Assembly (NCBI GenBank): GCA_963082875.1
Contig: OY720099.1
Coordinates: 16,597,066-16,661,065, forward strand
Origin: Corella eumyota
Lineage: Eukaryota; Chordata; Ascidiacea; Phlebobranchia; Corellidae
Direction of reading: 5' to 3'
DNA: 64,000 nucleotides
Below the pieces are notes generated by a model. It was not told the origin of the DNA and searched no databases. It worked only from the letters and a program-made list of their open reading frames with translations. Numbering within the stretch: the first letter of the stretch is position 1; each line of letters begins with the position of its first letter. The position numbers were made by a program, and so were the translations under genes. Positions 46,185 to 56,607 of the stretch are shown here, in pieces.

Positions 46185-46680
46185 AAAAAGCTTTAAAATT
46201 TGAATACTGCGTAAATTCCAAATTACTATTTTAAGAATTTGGTGGACCATAAAATTGTTCAATAGCGTAACTCTATTTAAACTTTTCTATTTAGTTAGGT
46301 CTTAACGTAACGCTACAAAACCTTTTATTTAGACATAGTGTTGTTGGTAGATTTTTTTTTAAATATAAATTTATTACAAATGCTAGTTTTAATTATTTCA
46401 AAAACTATTCGCATTTAAAATAAGATTATGTAAAAATATGGTTAACAGTTTTACTTAGGGTAATTAGTAAAATCTTGACAACGATATCAGTTTCAAATTG
46501 TTATAAAAATTGTTCTAGAATTCTAACGAAAAGCGTGACTTCTGATTATTGCAAGGCGCAAGAATCGTGACGTCACAAAAAATCAGATGATTGATTGCTG
46601 AAGCAGTGTTGTGATTAGTTAATAAAAAAGGCGTGACAATTAACTAATTACAATTCACAAAATTGTGAAAATATTTAAAA
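46185..46680. repeat. Block B copy 5, right edge of the cluster
   Basis: TGACGTCA at 46568-46575 and the dyad TTCACAAAATTGTGAA at 46654-46669. The repeat structure stops about 10 bases later and unique sequence begins. 46681-47069 shows no gene and serves as upstream DNA of the next gene. Confidence 0.75.
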
Positions 46681-47069
46681 GAATGATTTAAATAACATTT
46701 TTAGGGAAAATAATATAGTTTCAGTAATTATATTTTATTTTGTTATAAATTAGAGTTAACTTAAATTAAAAGGGTGGAACTCAGTCAATTTTTAACATTT
46801 AATAAAGTTCAGTTAGCATGAAATGACAACAGTATGTTCTCACGTCAATGCAGTATATTCTAGAGGCCAGTCTTAATAAAATTCAGTCAAGATATTAATA
46901 ACTTGTCTCTAAAATTAGTACAATAAGCATGCGTTTGCTCAATGACTAATATAACGTGCATTACGCTTATCATTATGTTAGAATTTACAGTAATACTGTT
47001 AGAATAAAATTTACTTGTTATACCTAGACGGATTTTAAGGTTTTATATAGGGATTAAGCAAATTAAAGG

Positions 47070-49450
47070 ATGTTACAACATTGGCTCTTGGGGTTGGCAA
47101 TATTTATAACCCTTTTAAATGAAGGTTAGTTTGTCTTTTTAACTTAATGAAAAACTTAAAAATTAGATTTTATCTAACATAACATAATTAATTTGGGTTT
47201 CTTTTGACATGCTTAAAATTTAATGATACAGGGTGTTAACCATTTTAACAGTAACTATTTATATGCGGTAACAGTATGTTACAGTGACGCAACAATGAAC
47301 AGATTATGACGTTTTTATTATAATTCCAGGTTATGCTACGGACTCATGCACGCGAGGTAAATGTCCCGCACCTTCGGACCATTGCTGTCGCACTGGTGAA
47401 TGCGTACCACAACCAAGTCAATGTAGTTATACTGGGTATGGCTATTTTTCGGACAACGGTTCGGGATTTAACTTAAAGTAAGATTTGAAATCTGTGCTTT
47501 ATGTTACAATAATACGCTTCTTAGTATAAAATTTAGCGAATGATAACAAATCGTTTTAAAAATTAAAAAGACCAACTTTTTTGTTATGTAAGAATAATAT
47601 CCTTGTACGGAAATGCGTTGTTTTCTATCTATTTATAAGTTTTTATTTTAAGGGTATTTTATTTATAGTCGTAGGTCCAAATTAACTTAAAATACTGTTT
47701 GACGTCGATAATGAAATAGTTAAAAATGCATGTAAAAACTTCTCTAAAATATAGGACCAAAGAAAAAAATTATTTCTTGACAAAAAACATTATTTATTAC
47801 ACTCAATTGTCGACTTAGGTGCTATAACAATAAAAAGAAATTCCTTTTTATTATACAAACATGCTCACAATGACTTTACGCTTTTCCAATCCTATACAAA
47901 CTTAACCGTACTAATCACGTGACTATGCGCTTGGCTAGGCCCGTTAAACCCGACTTTATGCTTATTTAGAACCATAACAAAAGCTCGAGGTCTGACACTG
48001 CCCTTTTTTAAAAAAAGATATACGTCACAGCGCCAACGTTAGGGCGCCATTAAAATTTTAACTAGATAGACTTGTGCGTTTACAGGCTTAAGTATTATAC
48101 TGTATTAAGGTGTTTTAAAGTGTATAATAGCCTATTTTTAACAATGGAAATGAATATTAGTGCTGGTGGAATGGTGGGGTTTGCTTTTGGAGTATTTGTC
48201 GTAGCTCTTTTACTTGCTACTTTACTTTATTGCTGCCAAAAAGCAAGACAACAAAGAATTTCTCGCCGACCTCCGGTTATAACACCAAGAACTTACAACA
48301 ATGCGATAACAGGTAACTAAACCTATATGCAAATTTCGTTCAATCATGTATGTTTTTGACATAATGGTAAATTCTGTTTGTATGTAAGCTTAAAGTGGTC
48401 AAAAATACAATAATAAGATAACGGTTCAAGTGGTCTTCCTTTTTTTAACCTATATTACCCACAATAGGATTATTAGTACGTTTTAGCCCTGTCGCAAAAC
48501 GTGTTTTTATTAAAGGTGTGTTTTATATATAAATAGCAAGAAAGGCGTGTGTTAAAATTGACCTTACGTACGTTAAATGGCAATTTATAGCGCCTGCAGA
48601 CAATGTTTTGTTAAACGTGTTGTCTTCAAAAAAATCTAAAGAAATTTCAGTGGTTTTTATGCTTGAAAAGTTTTCTAATGCTACGCTTTCCGATTCCAAG
48701 CAAAGTTTGTCAAATCACGTATATGGTAACTTAAAATGACTTTTTAGGGGCCACGCTTTTAAAATTTTAAGTCGCGCGTATAAAAACGTCATAAAACACT
48801 ATTCTTTCTACGTCGTTCCGGAAATAGATTAGGGGGCGTGATTAAGTATATATGGCCACGCGGTTTATTAACAGGCTTTCTAACTAATTTTAGAACTTTC
48901 TGTAGTCACGATGTTTGTAAGTTTAAATATGTAAAGTTTTAAATATGTAAATTTTAAAAGAAATGTAAGTTTAGTAACGAAAACTAAACCCCAATCCCTT
49001 GTGCAATGAAAAAACTCCTTTTTTTAACGTTTTAAAAACTAAGACTACTCAAAAATTTTCCAGTACAAAAACCACTTTGCTATAAAAAAGCGATACAACA
49101 AAAAAAATATATAGAAATAATGTTCGGCGATTTAACTTTTTATAAAAGAAGCAGTACAACCCAATCTTACATTTATTTTTCACTTTATAGGCCGCCTTAC
49201 TTCAGTTAACACTGTTGCACATCAACTGGACCAATCAAGTACTAGCTACGAGGATTTACCGCCTGATTATGCGGTCATAAAGGTCGATAAAGAATTCGAA
49301 GTCTACCAGAATCAGCTACCTACTTACTCAGAGGCTAAAAAGTACCCAAAAGTCGACTCTCAAACTACTAGTAACAGCAAAGAAGAGGTCAAAATTGATC
49401 CACGTGACGTACAAGTTGATACATCGCATTTGACATGTGAAAAGGAATAG
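47070..49450 (+). CDS. Six-cysteine single-pass membrane protein with PPxY motifs (Shisa/STMC6-like)
   Basis: Four exons in phase: 47070-47124, 47330-47477, 48086-48312, 49191-49450 (229 residues). Exon 1 is a signal peptide (MLQHWLLGLAIFITLL). Exon 2 is an extracellular knot with spacing C-x4-C-x6-CC-x4-C-x6-C, from CTRGKCPAPSDHCCRTGEC on. Exon 3 holds the membrane span (GFAFGVFVVALLLATLLYCC) and a basic stop-transfer (KARQQRISRR). Exon 4 is a cytoplasmic tail with PPDY and LPTYSEA, which fit PPxY/LPxY ligands of WW domains such as NEDD4-type ubiquitin ligases. Six cysteines with a CC pair, one span and PPxY tails are the hallmarks of the Shisa/WBP1/VOPP1/CYYR1 (STMC6) group; membership is inferred from layout, not close similarity. 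The two larger introns (47478-48085, 48313-49190) show nothing else. Confidence 0.72.
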
Positions 49451-50291
49451 AAAATAACAGTTTCTGTACAGAATATCGCTTTAAAATATGAACTATGTGT
49501 ATATTTACGTGCTAAATCGCTTTTTTCAACTATAAATACTGTAATACTACGCAATTAAGTTAGTAAATTTTTTGTAAATGTGTAACAATCATGACGTATC
49601 AAAAAGCGTGTTATAATTTCTTGGAACTTGTCGTTACAATTCAGGCTGAACCAAAAAAGTACCAAGTTGAGTTAAATAAAAAAAAGCTGTATTCCCTTTT
49701 CTGCATTATTAACTTAAGCTCAAAATACCATCCCCATTTTAAAACATGTATAAAAAAACTGTATATTTGTCTACTAACAAATAACAAATCGTATTGCACT
49801 TAATACATTTACTTTTCTGTCCTATTATAATTGAGCCTATGCACTTATAGCTGTATTCAACTGTAAATAAAATAACAAAGCAAAAATGCCGCTTAAAATA
49901 AAGGTTGTGTTTTAATTGTGACTTTATATAACAATATTATTAAATATTTATGTAAAAAAACAACTTTTGGGCCCAGTTTTAAATGTTAAAGGTTTTGTTT
50001 TAATAAAATAAAACATTATTAACTTAAAAACGTTATCTAACTAAATTTTATTCTATATTGGACATCCGGTTAACATCTTAAATTAATTTTCGCAATTTAA
50101 TTAAATTTGGCAACCATAAAATAAGTAGAAAAAATTTGCCCGACTTTTTTAAACCAGGTTAACATAAAAACGATATTCCAAAAAAATATTACTAATACCA
50201 TGAATTTTACGTACATTACATGTACATTTTCGTATTAAACAACATAATAGCGCTAGTAATAGGGCATAACCTTAATGTTGAAAAAATTAGA
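49451..50291. other. 3' UTR and intergenic DNA
   Basis: AT-rich, with AATAAA-type hexamers near 49866. The short ORFs here lack any family resemblance. No gene seen. Confidence 0.4.
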
Positions 50292-50582
50292 TTTTTTTAT
50301 GTATATATCTTTATCCTTGATGTGGGAAAGTCGAATGAGCGACTAAATTATAGAGTAACATCAGTTACACCGACCCAGTCTCGAGTTACCTGTGGCAGTT
50401 TGGGATATTATAGATTATAATTGCCCAGTAATTATGCTGCTGATTAAGTGCTGGCTCAGCAGGAGTTTATACCGTTTATAGCGCCTTGTTCAAGGACGTT
50501 ATAGCATAAGATCAATGGGGATAGAACTCACGACCTCATGGTGGTGTAGCAAGGGTTCTTACCACTACACCACGCTGCCGGT
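50292..50582 (-). repeat. Full-length SINE downstream of EED
   Basis: Minus-oriented copy with tail at the left and tRNA-like head (CCACTACACCACGCTGCCGG on the plus strand) at the right. 50583-50947 after it is 3' UTR-like DNA of EED. Confidence 0.9.
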
Positions 50583-50947
50583 AATACAAACCTCGCAATA
50601 CCCAATAACGCAATGTTATGGTAAATAGCGTCAGGCGTCAAGTATAAACATTCAAGTTTATACAAATATTTTTGTATGAATTTTTATCAATTATGGCCTT
50701 TCAGTTTAATGTTAAACAAAGAATAAAAAGCCTTAAAATATAAACATCTTCAGTTTTTAGCTTAGGTGTCTTGATTTTCTTCATCAAAGTTTGGCAAAAG
50801 TTAGTTGTAGGAGGAAAAAATAATTTTTGGGGTTTGATTTTAATTTTTTTGGACGAAGAAGAAAAAAGTGTAAATATCCATTGTTTCTTTAAAACAAAGT
50901 TTTAAAAAATAAAGAGAAAGAAATTGTACAACTTATAATATTTGTGA

Positions 50948-53928
50948 TTATTTTCCTTGCAAATCCCAGCGCCAAATCGTTGAATCATCACATACACAAA
51001 TCAAAATATTTCCATCTCTGGAAAAGGCAGTTTGTCGTATTGTAGTGGTACAGCGTATGTTAGTTAATGTAAAAGATCTGGATAAAATATCAAAAAAGTT
51101 TAAGTTCTGTAACACTGCCATGTTAACCGGTAGCTTGGTGTAGTGGTAAGAACACTTGCTACACCACACATAAGGTCGTGGGTTCAAACCCCACTAAGCT
51201 CATGCTGTAGCGCCCATGAGTAAGGTGCTATAAATGGTATGAACTCCTGTTAAGCCAGCACTTAATCAGCAGCATAAATATCGGGCAAATATAGTTTATA
51301 ATATCCCAAACTGCCACAGGCAACTCAAGACTGGGTCGGAGTAACTGATGGTTCTCTATGTTCAAGTTGCGCATTCGACTTTCCCACATTGAGAATAAAC
51401 ATATATACAAAAAAAAAATGTACACTTTTTTAATATAAAACTTACTTCGATTTGTTAGGATCAAGTCGATCCAATTCCCATACATAAGTTTTTCCATATT
51501 GATTTCCAACAGCAAGAAACTTTAGGGGTTTAATAATTAAAGGGTAATTAAAATAACAATTTATTTTTAATTTTGTTATAAGAATTTTAAATACAGAACC
51601 TCATGTTATACCTAACTAACATGTGGCTCAGTAGTTTAGCCATTGGACATCACCACACAAGGTCCTTGGTTTGATCCCCACTGCTCTCATGTTAAAGGTA
51701 TTTACAATCACAATTTTTAACAAATCTCTTTTTTTACAGCAAAAATAGTAAATAAAAACTACAACTAAAAATACGTGAAAAAAATACAAACCGGCAGTGT
51801 GGTGTAGTGGTAAGAACACTTGCCACACCACCCATGAGGTCATGGGTTCAATCCCCACTGCTCTCATGCTGTAGTGCCCTTGAGTAAGGCGCCATAACTG
51901 GTATGAACTCCTGCTGAGCCAGCACCTAATCAGCAGCATAATTACCGGGCAATTATAATCTATATTATCCCAAACTGCTGAAGGCAACTCGAGACTGGGT
52001 CGGAGTAACAGTTGTTACTCTATGTTTAAGTCGCGCATTCGACTTTCCAACAACGAGGATAAAAATACATACAAAAAAAAAAAAATTTAATTATCCACCT
52101 TATGAAAATAATCAATGGCGAATCTCATGTACCAAATATCACAATGTTGAAAGTCAAGACGACTTAAAACGGTGACATTTGTTTCTTTTGGTTTAAGTGA
52201 ATCTATTGAACAAGCTACTGAACCTGGTTTCCAACAAATCACACAATTTTCGCAGGACTAAAAAAATAAAAAATAAATAAAATATTTTAAAATACAAGCT
52301 TTTTTGAATACCACTGAAAGTGCTCAAAATATAGCAGTTTAAAAATTACACTGTATTTATTAAATCAAAAAAATATATTATCTAACATTTTTTTTCAAAC
52401 TAAAAACTTACTTTGGATAGAATAAAGTCTCCAAACCAACTAACACAATCTACATAATTTTTATGAATATCACGCGTAGAGAAATAAGGATAATGGAAAT
52501 GTAAGGTAGGGAAAGGTCTGCAATAAAATTAAATTTATAATTTAAAGACCTTCATAGGTGCTTCCATTAAGTATTTGAAAAATATTTACATATATACATA
52601 ATTATTAGTACTATGCTATTTTATATAAATATATTTCTAAAAGAATAAGATTAATCAAAATTATGTACTAACTTTTTGTCGGCGTTAGGTTTATAATATT
52701 CGGATGCTTTTAAAGATAGTTGGACTTCTTTAGTGTCAAACTTCCAGATTTTTAAAGAATGATCCATTCCACATGAGACAATTTTGGTTCCAAGCAGATT
52801 AAAATCCTACAAAATTAAAAACTATCACATAATAGCAATTATTTACTTTCTTTAATTGCAAAATATACCAAAAAATAAAAAACACATCTTAAGTAGCCTA
52901 TTGGAATAACAAATTCAAAAATAAATGTAACACTTACACAACTTAATACTTCATCTCTATGTCCTTCTACACCACCAAACATACAAACAAGTACATCAGT
53001 TTTAATATTCCAAACTCTTAGGGAATGGTCTTTGGAAGCACTTAATACGATGTGTGGCATCAAAGGGTGAAATTTCACTTCGTTTATTGCATTTCCGTGG
53101 CCGATATAATGCTTTAAGTTTCATGGTTTTAAATGAAATAATAAGCATAGCAAAATATAACACAAAAAAAATAAAAAACAAAAAAACAATTATATTTACC
53201 TTTACACATTGTTTTGTAATAATGTTAAGAATTCTAATCATTCCTCTTGATCCAGCAACAGCAAGTAAAGGGTGACCACTAGTGGTGTCTGTTGTCCATG
53301 TGCAGGAATAAAAATTTTCCTCTGTCTAAAAAATAGAAAAAATCTGTTATTAAATATTTTTATTTAAAAAAAAATATTATATATGTTTTTAAAATATAAT
53401 TCTCAGTATATATATATATTTTATTTCAAAAAAACTCACATCTGGATCTGAGTAAGCTTGCAAAAGTTTAATGTATCCATTTTCCCTGCATTCATAAACT
53501 GTTATCCTGTTACTTCCTACAGTAGCAAACATGGGAAAGTCCCCCTTTGCTCCATTCAAATAAAAGGAAACTCCAAATAGGGGCTGCCCATGGTCCTCCT
53601 ATAAAAAAATTATTCGAGGGGAGTAAGACAATTATATTTTTATTTATAATAATCTTTTATGTTGTTCTTTGTATATCGCTTGCAGATAACTTTTTTGGAT
53701 AAGTTTAATTACCTTTAGTGAATTTGTGCATTTAAAAAGTCCCTTCGGCGGAATTTTCTTTGTCAACTTTCCTTTTCCTTTCCCTCTTCGCGACTTCGTT
53801 GTTGTCTGCTGCGAGTCGTTCGTTGATTGTGACGAAATACTGACGTCCATTTTTTCGTCATCTTCTTTTTTGCATTTCTCTTCATTTAAATCAGTTTTGT
53901 TTTCCATTTTGTCTAAAACTGTCTTCAA
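50948..53928 (-). CDS. EED: EED, WD40 subunit of Polycomb repressive complex 2
   Basis: Nine exons, all in phase: 53928-53713, 53598-53440, 53325-53200, 53111-52938, 52806-52673, 52517-52412, 52257-52099, 51519-51446, 51077-50948 (425 residues; human EED has 441). After a charged N-terminus with [10 protein letters not shown] comes [20 protein letters not shown], then the WD40 propeller: [167 protein letters not shown]. These follow vertebrate EED almost block by block. EED scaffolds EZH2 and SUZ12, binds H3K27me3 through its aromatic cage and stimulates the methyltransferase in the nucleus. Introns 7 and 8 contain SINEs. Confidence 0.95.
51127..51418 (+). repeat. Full-length SINE in EED intron 8
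   Basis: Complete head, body and A-tail, in antisense orientation to EED, lying only ~50 bp upstream of the last EED exon and ~30 bp after exon 8. Confidence 0.9.
51622..51691 (+). repeat. tRNA-like SINE head of a second type
   Basis: Contains an A-box-like TGGCTCAGTAGTTTAG and a B-box-like GGTTTGATCCCC, ending CACTGCTCTCATG like the main SINE, but the first half differs and no body follows. Not a foldable functional tRNA. Confidence 0.45.
51791..52086 (+). repeat. Full-length SINE in EED intron 7
   Basis: Complete copy ending in a long A-run at about 52070-52086, only 13 bp from EED exon 7. Confidence 0.9.
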
Positions 53929-54286
53929 ATTTAAAATGTAAAGGCTTTATTTAAATTGCATAATTCGTTTGCATTAGAATTTAATTTTAACAAAAAAAGT
54001 GATTTAGACCATGTGCAAATAAAAATAAATTCGCGCTAGTTGTGATGTTGCCAATAAACTTTAATAATATTTTATCATTTATCCTCTTTTACATGTAAAT
54101 TTGTTCTCAATCTAATAAAAATATTTTTAAATTATATAAAAAAACTACCATTTGATATGATAAACACTATTTTTAACTTTCAGTTAATATACATCAATAT
54201 TAATATAAATTTTACAATAAAAAAAACATTTTAGACTCTTTTATAAATTATACAAAAGCCAAGAGTCAGAAAACTTTTAAAGGAAA
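53929..54286. other. EED promoter side
   Basis: AT-rich DNA upstream of EED with no recognised site or gene. Confidence 0.3.
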
Positions 54287-54497
54287 TTTTTTTTTGTATA
54301 TATCTTTATCCTCGATGTGGGAAAGTCGAATGAGCAACTAAATCATAGAGTAACATCAGTTACTCCGACCCAGTCTCGAGTTACCTGTGGCAGTTTGAGA
54401 TAATTATGCTGTTGATTAAGTGCTGGCTTAACAGGAGTTCGTACCGTTTATGCTGGCTCAACAGGAGTTCGTACCGTTTATAACACCACGCTGCCAA
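54287..54497 (-). repeat. SINE copy with internal duplication, head mostly lost
   Basis: Minus-oriented SINE. About 30 bases (TGCTGGCT(T/C)AACAGGAG.. to ACCGTTTA) are repeated in tandem at about 54420-54480, and most of the tRNA-like head is deleted. Confidence 0.85.
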
Positions 54498-54525
54498 AAA
54501 TAACATCCCTGAATAAAAAAATCTT

Positions 54526-54918
54526 TTAAATATTTTTTACCCCGTGAACATGTTTTGACACGTAGTTAAACACAAAACAATAGTTGTAAATTAAATCTTG
54601 GCAAACACGCCTAAATAAACTCGCTCTCATATCAAATGTTCTTACAAAAAACATCGGCCTAGGGCCATTGTCCGATAATAAAGGTCTGGAAAGTCCCAAA
54701 TTTACTCCATCAAAAAGTGTTTGTATAAAAAAGGTGTTTTCTTTATCTTTTGTTATCCCATGGCCTATTTTAAAAATAAACGATTCGGTGTTTTTTGAAA
54801 AAAATTCCAACGGTAAGCCTTTGAGATGGGCATATAAAACCCAATAACGAATTACCAATTGCCATAGCAAACTTATTTCGACTAAGAATACAGTGAATGG
54901 TTTTGCAATATTAACCAA
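54526..54918 (-). CDS. Unassigned 130-residue open frame
   Basis: The longest unexplained frame in the right half, running away from the Ly6-type gene that starts 75 bp to its right. It begins MVNIAKPFTVFLVEISL and contains SFIFKIGHGITKDKENTFF and LSRPLLSDNGPRPMFFVRTF. I recognise no domain, no signal peptide and no repeat. It could be a single-exon gene, an exon of something longer or chance. Such a length is uncommon in this AT-rich sequence, which is the only reason to list it. Confidence 0.22.
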   Translation of the reverse strand: MVNIAKPFTVFLVEISLLWQLVIRYWVLYAHLKGLPLEFFSKNTESFIFKIGHGITKDKENTFFIQTLFDGVNLGLSRPLLSDNGPRPMFFVRTFDMRASLFRRVCQDLIYNYCFVFNYVSKHVHGVKNI

Positions 54919-54992
54919 CGTTTACAATAAATCAAATAAATTAGGCTTAAATAGTATTATTACTTTTAAAAATAGATTTATAAAACGTAAAT

Positions 54993-55780
54993 ATGGCAAA
55001 ATTTGTTCTTTTTATGATAATTACGCTAACTGTGTTCTACAGTAGTCAGGCACAATTGACTTGCAATATTGGTTACTCGATTCAACATATAACTGGTGGT
55101 CTACTTAACGTTACAAACATAAGGACGTGTCTTGCTGGTCATCTTTGCAGTAGGTTGGAAGGTACAATCGTAGACACATTTGGTAAGTTTAAAATTGAAA
55201 TAAAACCTTATTTTGAGCTGATTATAATACACCAAAAACGAAAAACAAGTGGTCTAAATGACAGCCTTACATAACCATAAACAGTATCTTTAAGGTCAAA
55301 TTTAAAAAAAGAAATTTGAGATTTTAAACCTTGTATATTGTAGGTATTTCCCCAGGAGTGGTACTCGGATGCGTAAACGCTGCGACATGTAATAGTCCAA
55401 ATTGTGCTCAGCAAGTGATTGGAGCCCTAAATGCGGCCCAGCAGATTGGAGATCCACTGTAAGTAGTAACTGGTAATCTTTAACTTAACTTAATCATTTT
55501 TTACGCGTTTAAATCGTAAGCGCCAGACCGTCTACCTTTTTTGCAATACAAAGAGGTTCTACATATTTACTCATTATTATAGATCCAGAATGCGCTCTAA
55601 TATATAAAAAAAAATTTTTTTAATATTTTTAGGACGTGTTCTGCTAAATGCTGCAGTTCTAATAACTGTAACTCAAATCCACTGAGCACAGTTGGCCTGT
55701 ACAGTTCTGCAATAACTAGCAAACCTATTCTTATTTCCACGTCACTTTGCATTATGATCTCATATTACTTAAGCCGCTAA
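54993..55780 (+). CDS. GPI-anchored Ly6/uPAR (three-finger) domain protein
   Basis: Three exons in phase: 54993-55182, 55344-55458, 55633-55780 (150 residues). A signal peptide (MAKFVLFMIITLTVFYSSQA) is followed by LTCNIGY.., CLAGHLCSRLEG, GVVLGCVNAATCNSPNC and the closing LTCSAKCCSSNNCNSNP. The C-terminal CCxxNNCN is the signature end of the Ly6/uPAR domain. After it, a Ser/Thr-rich stretch leads to a hydrophobic tail (PILISTSLCIMISYYL), a typical GPI-attachment signal. Introns fall after the signal/first finger and before the last cysteines, as is common in the family. It should be a cell-surface protein outside the membrane; ligand unknown. Without the first splice the reading frame stops at 55274, which mimics a 93-residue protein. 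Confidence 0.82.
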
Positions 55781-56607
55781 CATAAGACATAATCATGCCT
55801 AAAAAGTAACTTATAAAACTTAATAAGAAATAATCAGCTATACATTTTCAAAATTAATTAACATGTTTTATACATTTATGTAAATATTTTTAAAAATTGT
55901 TTTATTATTTTAATTTTTTTCAACTACAATTTCAGGCATTTTTTTTTACAATAATGTATTTTTAAATTTTACAATAATGTATTTTTATTAGCTTGTCGTT
56001 TTGTTTATTATGAAATTAAGTAGCGTAGACATATATTAATAAATTGCACATTATAACCTTTTCTGTAATAACAAACACTTGCCCGAATAACACAAAAGTT
56101 TCTAAAAATGGAGTTCAAAAATCAACCAAAACCAAGAAAAAAAAATGTCAAAAAATCAAAATTTTTTTAGATGTAAAACACCATTGACAATATTACAATG
56201 AATTTTAGGTGGCATTAAATATAATATCTACATTTGTTCCAGAACACCATTTACACAAATAAGCATAAGCTCACTTTACAATAAAATAGTAGCACAATAA
56301 GGTTAACCTTACCAAAAAATATCCCGAATTTAGAATTTACCCAATACGCTATAGTCATTAAATTAAAAATTTAAGCTTCGAAAAATAAATAAATTTTTAA
56401 ATTTTAGTGCTCAAAAATGAATTGAACTACTTTTAATTTAATAATAAATTCTATTTTAAAATTTTCAGTGCCTATCACCAAAGGCTAGATATAACATTTT
56501 AACAAATAAATTACAAAAATATTTACAAAGCATATTTTCTAATAAGTATAAGCATTTGAAACAATTGAAGTTTTCCTTTTTTTTTTCAACCAAAGTATGT
56601 GGGGGAA
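55781..56607. other. Convergent 3' region
   Basis: AT-rich DNA between the ends of the Ly6-type gene and the SEC23IP-like gene. It has a small direct repeat (TTTTACAATAATGTATTTTT, twice near 55945-55990). No gene seen. Confidence 0.4.

Noticed and set aside
53054-53275. Plus-strand frames across EED exons (also 53726-53941)
   Set aside because: They are mirror frames of EED exons on the minus strand.
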